A stretch of DNA of 64,000 bases from Arcobacteraceae bacterium (GTDB taxonomy: Bacteria; Campylobacterota; Campylobacteria; Campylobacterales; Arcobacteraceae). The DNA lies in assembly GCA_021107755.1 (NCBI GenBank), contig JAIOSF010000022.1, forward strand, positions 62,001 through 126,000. The letters run 5' to 3'. Positions 1 through 8,440 of this stretch are shown here, one piece after another (position 1 is the stretch's first letter; every line of letters starts with the position of its first letter). The notes under the pieces were generated by a model. It searched no databases. It was not told the origin of the DNA and saw only the letters and a program-made list of their open reading frames with translations. Both the position numbers and the translations under genes were made by a program.

Positions 1-1015
1 AGAAATAAAATACAATCAATAGAAAAATAAATATACTAACTAAAATATAGTTTTTATCTTTATAAATAGTATCGATTAAACGCACATATTCATAAGAAAC
101 AACCCAAGCAACAACATCTTGTGTAATATTTTGTTTCACTGGATAAAATGCTATGACATTGGATTGGATTGATATTGGAATATGGAGTACAAATTTCTCT
201 TTTAATTTTATTTTTGCAGCAATTTTATCTTTTATATGAAGAAGATTTTTTGTATTATTAACTATACATCTTTCATGAGTATGACTTGATGTAATATGAA
301 ACATCAAATCACTATTTTCAGCACTTTGAAAATATTTCATCACCATATCATCTCTTTCCCACGCTTTTGAATCAAAAATACTTTTATTAATTAAAAAATG
401 GGAGTGTATTCCACTAATATTTTGTAAATATTCCTGTAACAACTCACTAGAAAATGATACCTCCACAGCTCCTAGATATTGTTTTTGTTCATTAAATATT
501 GGATATACATTTCTAAATCCATGTGCTGTTCTTCCATTGGAAAACCCACGAACTATCTTTTTATGTTTATTGACATATTCAAAATCTTGTCGAATTCCAG
601 TTAAATCATCTGCAAATTTAGATGGCTTATGCATCCTTAAAAATACATGATTATTTGGAAATACAAAGTGATATTGTAAAATACCTTTTGCTTTAATTTG
701 TGAATATTTCTTTTCTAATATTTTTTGGAGTTCATCTCGTAGAAGTGTTATTTTGTTTGCATCTTGAGTTTCATTTGCTTGGGTAAGGATTTTAAGTACA
801 CTCTTTATATTCATAGTATCATCAAAAATATTATCAGCTAATACCTTTTGATTATACATGAAAATCTTATAATTTGTTTCTAGTTTTGAAAGCTTATTTG
901 ATAAAACTAAATCAACTCTTTCTTCATAATTCTTTTCATTTAGATATATTACAATACTAAATAATAAAATAAAAAATAAAGAAAGATATACTAAAATAGT
1001 TTTTTTGTTTTTCAA
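1..1015 (-). CDS. Membrane-anchored periplasmic sensor protein, N-terminal part (runs off the window)
   Basis: I translated this by hand because no stop lies inside the window. It starts with TTG at 1013-1015, with a GAGG ribosome site 8 nt upstream. A basic N-terminus and one membrane segment (residues about 7-21) precede about 290 extracytoplasmic residues. A second membrane segment begins at the window edge. The body contains RGFSNGRTAHGFRN and an F-L-G-A-V-E-V-like stretch, typical of double-Cache ligand-binding domains in Campylobacterota sensors. The output domain (kinase, GGDEF/EAL or chemoreceptor) lies outside the window, so the class of receptor is unknown. Confidence 0.75.
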   Translation of the reverse strand, partial: MKNKKTILVYLSLFFILLFSIVIYLNEKNYEERVDLVLSNKLSKLETNYKIFMYNQKVLADNIFDDTMNIKSVLKILTQANETQDANKITLLRDELQKILEKKYSQIKAKGILQYHFVFPNNHVFLRMHKPSKFADDLTGIRQDFEYVNKHKKIVRGFSNGRTAHGFRNVYPIFNEQKQYLGAVEVSFSSELLQEYLQNISGIHSHFLINKSIFDSKAWERDDMVMKYFQSAENSDLMFHITSSHTHERCIVNNTKNLLHIKDKIAAKIKLKEKFVLHIPISIQSNVIAFYPVKQNITQDVVAWVVSYEYVRLIDTIYKDKNYILVSIFIFLLIVFYF

Positions 1016-1076
1016 AAAACAATCCTCAGGTTTAATTTTAAAAGTCTATCTAATTTTCTCTTAATAAGATTTAAAG

Positions 1077-2027
1077 TTATTTATAAGCTTTGAGATCAGA
1101 TCTTAATGCAAACTCTTTTGGATAAGGATTTAAGAACTTTTGTGTTTTTAAGTACTCTTGATTAAATCGTTTTACATAAAGATTTAATAATTTTATCACA
1201 GCAATTAATGGAATAATACCTTCTTTATATTCCTGACAGGCACTTAATATATGTTCTTTCTCCTCTTTTTGAATTAGCTTTTTAAAATATCCAAATATAT
1301 GAAGTAAGACATTGTATGTTTTGTTAATGTTTCCTTTTTCTCCAATTGCAGCTAAAAATGAACTCTTATAGTTTTCCAATACAACACCTAACTCTTCTTT
1401 CTCATGATTTGCTACTATCGCACCTAAATTTTTATAAGATGCCTGGGATTTTGCGTAGATAAGATATTTATAACTAGTATGAAACTCTACAAGATTTTTA
1501 AATGTAGGATTTGAATCTAAAAACTCCCCTAAATCCTTATAGGCAAATACTTGCATTAAAAAATTTTCTTTTAACCAAGGGTCATTCAATCTTCCATCTT
1601 CTTCAATTGGTAGAAATGGCTGTTTCTCTTGTACTGCTTGTGCAAACAAGCCCGTGGCTTTTTTTTCACACATGTTACTATTGTTTTGATATAGTTTAAC
1701 TCTTTCTACTCCACAAGATGGAGACTTTGCTTTAAAAATAAATCCACATAACTTGTCATCAAATGCTTTTTGTGCCAATGTTTTTGATATAGCACTTAAC
1801 TCATTAGTTACATCTTTTTGAATTTTATTTGAGATAACCTTTATCTCTCCATCTATATCTACAAGTCGGATAGATTCCCTAGGTATTCCAAACACCATCT
1901 CTTCTGGACAATAAGGGATTAGTTCAAAATATTTTGAAAGTACATCAACAACAAATTCAAATTTACTACCAGCTCCATCATAACGACATTGATTCCCAAG
2001 TAAACAAGACGATACACCTATTTTCAT
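1077..2027 (-). CDS. DUF523 and DUF1722 domain protein (YbgA-like)
   Basis: The 316-residue protein has two parts. Residues 1-145 form a DUF523 domain, opening with IGVSSCLLG and carrying the conserved Cys motif KAKSPSCG. Residues 165-310 form a DUF1722/YbgA domain (FHTSYKYLIYAKSQ, then LLNLYVKRF and NPYPKEFALR). The conserved cysteines suggest metal or cofactor binding, but the biochemical function of this fusion is not settled. It starts at ATG with an AAGGAG site 6 nt upstream. It appears to be a single gene. Confidence 0.85.
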   Translation of the reverse strand: MKIGVSSCLLGNQCRYDGAGSKFEFVVDVLSKYFELIPYCPEEMVFGIPRESIRLVDIDGEIKVISNKIQKDVTNELSAISKTLAQKAFDDKLCGFIFKAKSPSCGVERVKLYQNNSNMCEKKATGLFAQAVQEKQPFLPIEEDGRLNDPWLKENFLMQVFAYKDLGEFLDSNPTFKNLVEFHTSYKYLIYAKSQASYKNLGAIVANHEKEELGVVLENYKSSFLAAIGEKGNINKTYNVLLHIFGYFKKLIQKEEKEHILSACQEYKEGIIPLIAVIKLLNLYVKRFNQEYLKTQKFLNPYPKEFALRSDLKAYK

Positions 2028-2111
2028 ATACTACTCCTTATTTAATATTCATTATACTGCAATTTTATATTATTTCATATACTTTTCCTATACTCTTTAT
2101 CTTATAAAAAT

Positions 2112-2756
2112 TCATTCTTTATTCTGTGGTACTATAAAAATATCTCCGTATAGTTTATAAGGATTTTTTTCACAATATGCCAAAGTATAAGCACAAACTA
2201 TAGCATCAAGTTTATCCTCATGATTTTTCAGAGCCTTCCCTCTTAGATTCTTTATATCAACTGAAAAGTTACCTTTTAAAGTAGATGTGAGATAGTTTTG
2301 CAGAGTATTTAGTTGCTCTCTTATAAAATTTGTATCTCTGTCTTTTTTTCTTTTGTAAGGTAAAACTTTCCCATGAAAACATTCTAAAATAGTCACATGT
2401 GGATAAACTTCAAAAAGATTTAACCCAAGTTTTTGAGGTATCATATCTACTAGTTTTTCTGAACGAATAATGCCTAAATCATTTTCAAGTAGGTTTCTAT
2501 TTACAGGATAAACACCAAGTTTCTTTGAACTATAGTCTTTTAAAAATAGTTTTTCAATTTCCCTATTGCCTATTTGATTTGGGATAGATAAAGGTGCATC
2601 AACCCCTACTTTTGCATCTGGATATTTTTCTATAAACTGAACAATCTCTTCTAATGAATCCATAGTATCACAAAAAAGCACCTCATCATCTTCCATAAGA
2701 GCAACTCCAGATAAGTGATTGGCACTCCAAGCTAAATCAATCCCAATAAAATACAC
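2112..2756 (-). CDS. DUF429 domain-containing protein
   Basis: A 214-residue protein beginning FIGIDLAWS, with VGVDAPLSIPN and a C-terminal KLDAIVCAYT. These are the hallmarks of DUF429, an RNase H-fold family predicted to act as nuclease or recombinase-like enzymes; no activity can be assigned. The start is GTG at 2754-2756. It overlaps by one base (TAGTG) the stop codon of a small upstream reading frame, which suggests translational coupling to it. Confidence 0.8.
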   Translation of the reverse strand: MYFIGIDLAWSANHLSGVALMEDDEVLFCDTMDSLEEIVQFIEKYPDAKVGVDAPLSIPNQIGNREIEKLFLKDYSSKKLGVYPVNRNLLENDLGIIRSEKLVDMIPQKLGLNLFEVYPHVTILECFHGKVLPYKRKKDRDTNFIREQLNTLQNYLTSTLKGNFSVDIKNLRGKALKNHEDKLDAIVCAYTLAYCEKNPYKLYGDIFIVPQNKE

Positions 2757-2900
2757 TATTTCTTTTCTAATAATAATTTTGTTTGTTTATGACGATAATC
2801 AAACATGTTTTGTATATCTTTTTTTATCAAAGGTGCAATTATTTTTCCAAAAATTCCCAAAAGTGCAGTTTATAAAAATTGATTTTGTGATGGTTTCCAT
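2756..2900 (-). pseudogene. Small hydrophobic protein gene, apparently frameshifted
   Basis: An ATG at 2898-2900, with an AGAG site just upstream, opens a frame reading METITKSIFI. That frame then turns nonsensical. Moving one base forward near 2870 gives a continuous tail TALLGIFGKIIAPLIKKDIQ followed by NMFDYRHKQTKLLLEKK. It stops at TAG 2756-2758, one base into the DUF429 GTG start. The joined product would be about 47 residues, a hydrophobic segment plus a basic helix. The coupling to the next gene and the protein-like tail argue for a real gene; the frame break may be a mutation, a sequencing error or a programmed shift. No family is recognised. Confidence 0.4.
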
Positions 2901-3001
2901 AAGTTCTCTTTTTTATCCCTTCTATGTATTTATTATTCTATTATAATTGAATTAAAACTAGTATATTAAATATAAAGTTTATTGTTTTTCCCATTTTTAC
3001 T

Positions 3002-3643
3002 TTAAGGCTCTAATCTATGAATATCCCAACTTCCATTTTCTTCTAAAGAGTATTCAAATCTATCATGCAGTCTATCTTGTCCACCTTGCCAAAACTCAAA
3101 AAGTGTAGGTTTGATAATATATCCACCCCATTTCTCTGGGAAAGGTATCTCCCCTTTAACAAACTTTTTTCTAATCTGATCAAACTTTTGCTCTAATATA
3201 CTTCTTGAAGTTACAACTTCACTTTGATGTGATACCCAAGCCCCTATTTGACTTCCCCTTGGACGACTTAAAAAATATTTAAGTGATTCAGTTTTACTTA
3301 TCTCCTGAATAGTTCCCTCAATTCGTAGTTGCCTTTCAAGTCCTAACCATGCAAAATGTGCTGCTACAAAACTATTTTGTTCTATTTGCTGTGATTTTTT
3401 ACTCCCATAGTTTGAGAAAAATACAAAACCACTCTCATCATATCTTTTAAGTAATACTGTTCTTTGAGATGGTTTAAGATCAACTCCAACAGTTGCTAGT
3501 GTAAAAGCATTTGGTTCTATTAGTTTTGCTTCAACTGATTGATTAAACCATAGTTCAAATTGCTCATATGGATTTTCAAGCATATCTTTTTTGTGAAGCC
3601 CTTTTGTTGTATATTCTTGTCTCATAGTTGCTAAATCTACCAT
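3002..3643 (-). CDS. pdxH: Pyridoxine/pyridoxamine 5'-phosphate oxidase
   Basis: A 213-residue protein of typical length for PdxH, the FMN enzyme that oxidises pyridoxine or pyridoxamine 5'-phosphate to pyridoxal 5'-phosphate. Family landmarks are PSQRTVLLKRYDESGFVFF (FMN binding), YGSKKSQQIEQN, RQLRIEGTI, SRPRGSQIGAWVS and a C-terminal EFWQGGQDRLHDR that contacts the substrate phosphate. It starts at ATG with an AGGAAG site. It stands alone. Confidence 0.95.
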   Translation of the reverse strand: MVDLATMRQEYTTKGLHKKDMLENPYEQFELWFNQSVEAKLIEPNAFTLATVGVDLKPSQRTVLLKRYDESGFVFFSNYGSKKSQQIEQNSFVAAHFAWLGLERQLRIEGTIQEISKTESLKYFLSRPRGSQIGAWVSHQSEVVTSRSILEQKFDQIRKKFVKGEIPFPEKWGGYIIKPTLFEFWQGGQDRLHDRFEYSLEENGSWDIHRLEP

Positions 3644-3736
3644 AATACTTCCTAAGAGATTTTTTTATTTATTATACTCTTTATATATCATTTTTGTATC
3701 TGTAAAATGTCAGTTAAACTTTTATAAAACATTCAT

Positions 3737-4378
3737 TTATAAGTCTACTAATTCTTGAGGGGATTTAATAATAAAATCAGCACCACTTTTCTCTAACTCT
3801 TTCACAGTTCTAAATCCCCAAGAAACTCCAACTGCTATCATATTTGCATTTTTTGCTGTTTTCATATCTGTTGAAGTATCTCCTACAAAATATATCTCTT
3901 GTGTTTCTATTTGAAATTTTTTTGCTATGTCCAAAGCCGCAGTTGGATCTGGCTTTTTTTCTACACTCTCTTTTTGACCAGCAACCACAACAAAGGGGAT
4001 ATCTGGTAACAGTTTTTCCACATAAAGTTTTGTAAACTTGTCTGGTTTATTTGATAAAACAGCAAGAGGTATTTTTTGTGACACTAATTGATTTAAAAGT
4101 GCTTTTATACCCTCATAAGGTTTTGTATTTGTATGTAAGTTTTGTTCATAAAACTCTATAAACAGATCCAAAGCCTCATCAAGATAATTCTTTGATATAT
4201 ATCTAGGCATTGCATTTTCTATCAATACTCTAGCTCCATCACCTACAAAATGTTTATATTGTTCTAAAGAGTGTGTAGGGCAATTAAGCTGCCTAAGAAC
4301 TTTATTTGCATTGATTGCTATATCTTCAAGAGAATCTATAAGTGTTCCATCTAGATCAAATATTACTGCTTTTTTCAT
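3737..4378 (-). CDS. gph: HAD-family phosphoglycolate phosphatase
   Basis: A 213-residue haloacid dehalogenase-fold hydrolase. It has motif I DLDGTLIDS at residues 8-16 with the nucleophile Asp, motif II VLSNKP near 110, a Lys in the VEKKPDP region, and motif IV FVGDTSTDM near 167. The helical cap and length match Gph/PGP enzymes that remove phosphate from 2-phosphoglycolate; other small phosphate esters are possible. An AAAGGAG site precedes the ATG. It lies just upstream of the tRNA-Leu gene on the same strand. Confidence 0.85.
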   Translation of the reverse strand: MKKAVIFDLDGTLIDSLEDIAINANKVLRQLNCPTHSLEQYKHFVGDGARVLIENAMPRYISKNYLDEALDLFIEFYEQNLHTNTKPYEGIKALLNQLVSQKIPLAVLSNKPDKFTKLYVEKLLPDIPFVVVAGQKESVEKKPDPTAALDIAKKFQIETQEIYFVGDTSTDMKTAKNANMIAVGVSWGFRTVKELEKSGADFIIKSPQELVDL

Positions 4379-4437
4379 AAAAGAACTCCTTTAGAAGTTA
4401 TAAAGAGATTGTAGCTTGATTTTTAGGAATTTGTCAA

Positions 4438-4521
4438 TGGTGCAGATGATGAGATTTGAACTCACACGCCGTTAAGCACGAGCCCCTCAAGCCCGCGTGT
4501 CTACCATTCCACCACATCTGC
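4438..4521 (-). tRNA. tRNA-Leu (anticodon GAG)
   Basis: On the minus strand an 84-nt cloverleaf folds with acceptor stem GCAGATG/CATCTGC. The D arm contains GGTAGACAC. The anticodon stem CGGGC/GCTCG closes the loop TTGAGGG (anticodon GAG). A long variable arm typical of leucine tRNAs follows, then a T arm with loop TTCAAAT. Discriminator A is followed by an encoded CCA (4438-4440). It reads CUC/CUU codons. Confidence 0.95.
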
Positions 4522-4557
4522 ATTTTTAGAAATCGAATTATAGCAGAAAATTGCTGT

Positions 4558-4803
4558 TTAAATCTTAAACTCTAACTCAATCTCTTTTGCTTTTTCTAAT
4601 CCTATCATTGTAAGGCTATCTTCAGTGATAAAATTTTCACTTTTAAGATATTTAAGATACTTTTTTCCAACTTTTTTTGTAAATACTCTACTCTCTTCCA
4701 TCACTCCAACTATATCACTAAAGTTTTCATCCTCTCGCTTTTTATAGAGTGCCAAAAGCAAAACCCTTATCTCTATATTTTCCATATTTAAATCTAAACT
4801 CAT
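4558..4803 (-). CDS. Hypothetical 81-residue protein, last gene of the Bat-like operon
   Basis: The true start is ATG 4801-4803, which overlaps the stop of the MFS gene as ATGA; longer frames upstream only shadow that gene. The product is charged and helical (ALYKKREDENF, then TKKVGKKYLKYLKSENFIT, ending in a Glu-rich helix). This helix-helix-strand pattern is compatible with a small winged-helix domain, but no named family is recognised. The coupling places it in the same transcript as the transporter and Bat genes. Confidence 0.7.
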   Translation of the reverse strand: MSLDLNMENIEIRVLLLALYKKREDENFSDIVGVMEESRVFTKKVGKKYLKYLKSENFITEDSLTMIGLEKAKEIELEFKI

Positions 4804-5975
4804 AAAAATACCCTTTTGTAATAATATGCAACACCTATAAATACTGTACCTAATAATATTGTAATTATATCTAATGTAACTATTGAGGCCATTAATCCTA
4901 TAAAAAATGTAGTTGCAACTGTTGAGAGCATAAATATCATCTCGTTGTATGCTAATACTCTTCCAAGATATTTTCTCTCCACCTCTTCTTGTAGCATAGT
5001 ATAAGTATATGACCAAATAGTTGTAGTAGTTAGTCCCACTAAAAACATCCCAATTAATCCTAAATAAAAATTGTCTTGCAAAAATGCCCATAGTATGATA
5101 GCTCCACCTTGGGCTAAAAACATATAAAACATTCTTTCTTTTGTTATCCAACTACTTAGAAATAATGGTCCAACCATCAAAGCTAATGCTCTCATACCAT
5201 TTGTAAATCCAATAGCAAGAGGTACTGCTATGATATATTTATAAGACTGATCAGCTAGTAGTGTTACAATAGTATCAAATATAGTAAAACCAACAGTTGA
5301 GTGTAAAAACATATAATGGAAAAGATATTTGTTGTTTTTGAGATATTCAAACCCATCTTTGATAGTTTGAAACATACTATTGGTAATTTTTTCTACCTCT
5401 ATACTAAACTCTATTTGTGACAAAATGGCAATCGCTACTAAAAATAAAGCTCCATCAATAATAAATGATGTTTTCACACCAAGTAAACTTACTACAACTC
5501 CACCTAGTGCCATACCTGCTGTAAAAGTTATAGACCATACCATTGAGTGTATCTCATTTGCTTTTATAAGTGCTTCACCACTTAATAGTTTTGGTAAAAC
5601 AGTCATCACTGTTGTAAAGAATATAGAGGCACTTCCCATCCGTATAAAAAGAAATAACATCAAAAGCCATACATCTTCTATACTATTAATCAACAAAAAT
5701 GCTATGGTCATACTCATCTCTGTAATAAGAAGTATCAACATAAGTTTTTTTACCGCTATTCTATCTACAATTGAGCCATTAAACGGAGAAAAAATAACCC
5801 CTGGGAGAAAATGAAAAGCTGTTACTGTTGCAATTATTAAAGCACTTGCATCAAATTGTACAAGCATAGTATATATAGCTACATTTGAAAACCAAGCACC
5901 AAAATATGCTATAAATTGAACATAGGTAAGATGTCGTACAGGCTTATTTAGCCTTAAAAGCTCAAGATGTGTCAA
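4800..5975 (-). CDS. MFS transporter
   Basis: A 391-residue integral membrane protein with about 10-12 hydrophobic segments. The signature after the second segment is GSIVDRIAVKKLM, a variant of the major facilitator loop D-R-x-x-K/R. Overall it resembles the MFS_3 group of exporters (FLPGVIFSPFNG, MLQEEVERKYLGRV). The substrate cannot be read from the sequence. It follows the periplasmic adaptor gene by 6 nt and overlaps the next small gene by 4 nt, so the two may act together across the envelope. Confidence 0.85.
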   Translation of the reverse strand: MTHLELLRLNKPVRHLTYVQFIAYFGAWFSNVAIYTMLVQFDASALIIATVTAFHFLPGVIFSPFNGSIVDRIAVKKLMLILLITEMSMTIAFLLINSIEDVWLLMLFLFIRMGSASIFFTTVMTVLPKLLSGEALIKANEIHSMVWSITFTAGMALGGVVVSLLGVKTSFIIDGALFLVAIAILSQIEFSIEVEKITNSMFQTIKDGFEYLKNNKYLFHYMFLHSTVGFTIFDTIVTLLADQSYKYIIAVPLAIGFTNGMRALALMVGPLFLSSWITKERMFYMFLAQGGAIILWAFLQDNFYLGLIGMFLVGLTTTTIWSYTYTMLQEEVERKYLGRVLAYNEMIFMLSTVATTFFIGLMASIVTLDIITILLGTVFIGVAYYYKRVFL

Positions 5976-5981
5976 GTTAGA

Positions 5982-6692
5982 TTATTTAAATTCTATTTTT
6001 ACAAGTTTTGAAAATTTTTCTGGACTTGGAATAATTATCTCACATTTATATGATGAGATATGTTTACTATCAGCTACATCATAAAGTTTTGCAATTTTTA
6101 AATCTGACTTTTTATCATCAAGATATATCTCTTTATCCTGTATTGTTGCAGCATCATCTATAGGGATAAATATCTCAACTTTTCCTTTTGATAAATCCAT
6201 AGCCGTATACAAAAGTGTTCCTGGAGTTACATAATCCCCAACCTCTACTGATACATCATAAATATAGCTATTTTTTTCACTTAAATTTTTGTTTTTAATT
6301 GTATCTTTTAGTGTTGCAATTTTTGTTTTTAGGTCATTTATTGTTGAAGCAGTATTTAGTATCACTATTTTTTGATTATCTCTATCAAACTGTGATTTTG
6401 AAGATACCCTTTTAAAACTTTCCAAAGTATTATCTTGAAGTTTTAATACCTGTTGCATATTCCCTAATTTCTCTTGTGATTGTTCTAATTCAATCAAATC
6501 AACACTATCATCAAGTTTTACAACCATTGCATTTTGTGCTATTTTTGACTCTAATGCACTATTAGCATATATCACTTTTCCACTTACACTTGATTTTACA
6601 GTATAGCTATTAATCGGCTCTACTTTTGCAAAATAAGTTGTAGCAAAACTAATTGAACTTAACAACAATAAACCACTTACAATTTTTTTCAT
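5982..6692 (-). CDS. HlyD-like periplasmic adaptor (membrane fusion) protein
   Basis: A 236-residue protein with an N-terminal signal peptide (KKIVSGLLLLSSISFA). A lipoyl-like half-motif follows (SSVSGKVIYANSALESKI). A coiled-coil hairpin spans about residues 65-140. The second lipoyl half is VEVGDYVTPGTLLYTAM, and a short beta domain ends the protein. This is the minimal layout of RND/MFS adaptor subunits, though it is shorter than most. It sits between an unknown exported protein and an MFS transporter in one operon. No outer-membrane channel gene is nearby. Confidence 0.75.
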   Translation of the reverse strand: MKKIVSGLLLLSSISFATTYFAKVEPINSYTVKSSVSGKVIYANSALESKIAQNAMVVKLDDSVDLIELEQSQEKLGNMQQVLKLQDNTLESFKRVSSKSQFDRDNQKIVILNTASTINDLKTKIATLKDTIKNKNLSEKNSYIYDVSVEVGDYVTPGTLLYTAMDLSKGKVEIFIPIDDAATIQDKEIYLDDKKSDLKIAKLYDVADSKHISSYKCEIIIPSPEKFSKLVKIEFK

Positions 6693-6709
6693 CTTTTCTA
6701 TCCTAAATA

Positions 6710-7459
6710 TTATTCTATTTTTTCTAAACGAAATATATCATCATTAATCTTTATATTTAGTTTAATTTTACTATTATTTTCATCTGTGAATATACCTTTA
6801 TAGGTTGCTTCATTGTATTTGAATATTATACTGTTATAGTTTAACAAATTATTACTATAATCAAATATAACATTAATCTGTGATTCATAATAATAATTAA
6901 AAAAGCTATCTAAATCACTTTTTGAAATCCTAAAGTAAACCTCTTTAGATACAAAAGTATCAATATGATAAATATCTTCAACCCCTAATTTTGCTAAAAA
7001 TGAATCACTATTTTCATCATATTTTATACTTTGAAATTTTGGTTTTCCATAAATTACTTTAAAAGCTTTATTAATACTTCTTTGTATAATAGGCTCTAGA
7101 TTTTTTGAATCTTCATAAAATTTTTTAAGATTTTTAAGCTTACCATTATAAAAAGCCACCTGACCTTGGTATTTTTCATCTATCTTTTTTTGCTCATCTA
7201 CCCTACTTTCTTTTACAGCTTTTAATCTTTGAATATAGTTAAAATACTGCTCATATTTTATAGGCTCTAAATTTGCATCATCATCTTGTAACTTTTCTTT
7301 TTGAGGTAAAATTGGTTTTAGATTTTCTAACTCTTCATTTACAAAATAATTCACCATAACATTGATTTTTTCATCCACTGGTAAACTCTTATAAGGATTC
7401 ACAACAGCTAAGGAATAAGAACTCAATAGTAAGATGAAAAAAATAAATTTTGCTATCAT
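6710..7459 (-). CDS. Exported protein of unknown function
   Basis: I place the start at ATG 7457-7459, which forms an ATGA overlap with the preceding DUF1566 gene; an upstream in-frame codon would overlap that gene more. The 249-residue product has a signal peptide (MIAKFIFFILLLSSYSLA). A region rich in Glu and Lys, likely helical or coiled-coil, covers residues 45-130. The C-terminal half is rich in Asn, Tyr and Phe and looks beta-structured. I recognise no family. Its place inside the Bat-like operon suggests an envelope role. Confidence 0.7.
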   Translation of the reverse strand: MIAKFIFFILLLSSYSLAVVNPYKSLPVDEKINVMVNYFVNEELENLKPILPQKEKLQDDDANLEPIKYEQYFNYIQRLKAVKESRVDEQKKIDEKYQGQVAFYNGKLKNLKKFYEDSKNLEPIIQRSINKAFKVIYGKPKFQSIKYDENSDSFLAKLGVEDIYHIDTFVSKEVYFRISKSDLDSFFNYYYESQINVIFDYSNNLLNYNSIIFKYNEATYKGIFTDENNSKIKLNIKINDDIFRLEKIE

Positions 7460-7878
7460 TTTAAATATCTTACACATCGTACAGTATATTTATTATCTCT
7501 TGTACTAAAATTTACAATACCAGTTTTAAAATCCACATACCAAAATTGATTAGCATTAAGATGATAAGGACTCTTTGACCAATATTTTGAACTAGTAGTA
7601 TATTGAAACTCTTTTTTAATAGTTACATTTTTATTTGTTATATCCATAATAGTTTGAAGTTCTTTAATTGTTGCCATTTTCCAATCTATATAACCATTTA
7701 ATATTAGATTTTCACAATATGTTTTAGCCATAGTTATATCTTCAAGATATTGTGTTGATTCAAGATTATCTTGCCACATTATATTTGCTGTTTTATCTAT
7801 AACTATATTTAAGCTTTTTTCAAAGTCATTTGCAAATATTGAGATACTAACCATAAAAAATACAATAAAAGTTTTCAT
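7456..7878 (-). CDS. DUF1566 domain exported protein (second copy)
   Basis: A 140-residue protein with a signal peptide (MKTFIVFFMVSISIFA) and one DUF1566 (Lcl C-terminal) domain. Markers are NIMWQDN, YCENLILNGYIDWKMAT, QFWYVDF and a final VRCVR. The chosen start is ATG 7876-7878, overlapping the upstream stop by one base; a TTG one codon earlier is possible. DUF1566 domains occur in surface and lectin-like proteins of unclear ligand. It is a diverged paralogue of the gene just upstream. Confidence 0.8.
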   Translation of the reverse strand: MKTFIVFFMVSISIFANDFEKSLNIVIDKTANIMWQDNLESTQYLEDITMAKTYCENLILNGYIDWKMATIKELQTIMDITNKNVTIKKEFQYTTSSKYWSKSPYHLNANQFWYVDFKTGIVNFSTRDNKYTVRCVRYLK

Positions 7879-8432
7879 CAATACTCACCAGCTTTTTTTG
7901 ATATCTCTCGTACACATCGTATATTGTACCTTTGCATATCTGATGTAAAGTTTGTAATTCCATCTTTGAAATCCACATACCAATTATTATCTTCAGCCAT
8001 CAAACTTTTTGAACCACTCCAATATTTATTTGGGATAACATATTTTATCTTTTGACTTGTTGCTGGATTATGTTTTTGGTAATCAATCAAATTTAAAAGT
8101 TCATCATAAGAGGGAACTCTCCAATCTTTTCTATTGGCTAAAATCAAATCTCTACAATATATTTTGTACTCTAATATATTAAATTGTTTTGATATATTAG
8201 TAAGATTATCTTGCCACATAAGTGTACCATCTACAAAAGTACTATCTGAATATTTTTCTATTTTTGTTTGTTTAATTTTCTCTAAATACTCTTTATATGC
8301 TTCCACTTTTTGAGGATACTTTTCATCTACATATTTTTTAATAACTATTGCAACTTCATCTTTTGTAATATTAGTTTGAACAGCACTTCCCCACTCAAAC
8401 TCTTGTGCAAAACTATTTGTTATAAACAACAA
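7878..8432 (-). CDS. DUF1566 domain exported protein (first copy)
   Basis: A 184-residue product as drawn from TTG 8430-8432. Markers are GTLMWQDN, YCRDLILANRKDWRVPSYDELL, YWSGSKS, NWYVDF and NIRCVRE, a full DUF1566 domain. From that TTG the signal peptide lacks its basic start. Extending back to an ATT at 8457-8459 gives IRYKILVILLLFITNSFA, a proper signal peptide, with an AAGGG site 6 nt upstream inside the end of batD. The real start may therefore be the rare AUU codon. Its stop overlaps the next gene's start. Confidence 0.78.
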   Translation of the reverse strand: MLFITNSFAQEFEWGSAVQTNITKDEVAIVIKKYVDEKYPQKVEAYKEYLEKIKQTKIEKYSDSTFVDGTLMWQDNLTNISKQFNILEYKIYCRDLILANRKDWRVPSYDELLNLIDYQKHNPATSQKIKYVIPNKYWSGSKSLMAEDNNWYVDFKDGITNFTSDMQRYNIRCVREISKKAGEY

Positions 8433-8440
8433 TAAAATTA

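Noticed and set aside
2719-2946. 75-residue plus-strand hydrophobic frame
   Set aside because: It has no ribosome site, overlaps the DUF429 start antisense, and is explained by the minus-strand small gene.
4804-5151. Upstream extension of the 81-residue gene to give a 197-residue protein
   Set aside because: The extra residues are the MFS gene read in another frame; the ATGA overlap at 4800-4803 marks the real start.
7456-8432. Tandem DUF1566 genes as a recent duplication
   Set aside because: The two copies share motifs but differ at most positions and in length, so they are old paralogues, not a fresh repeat.
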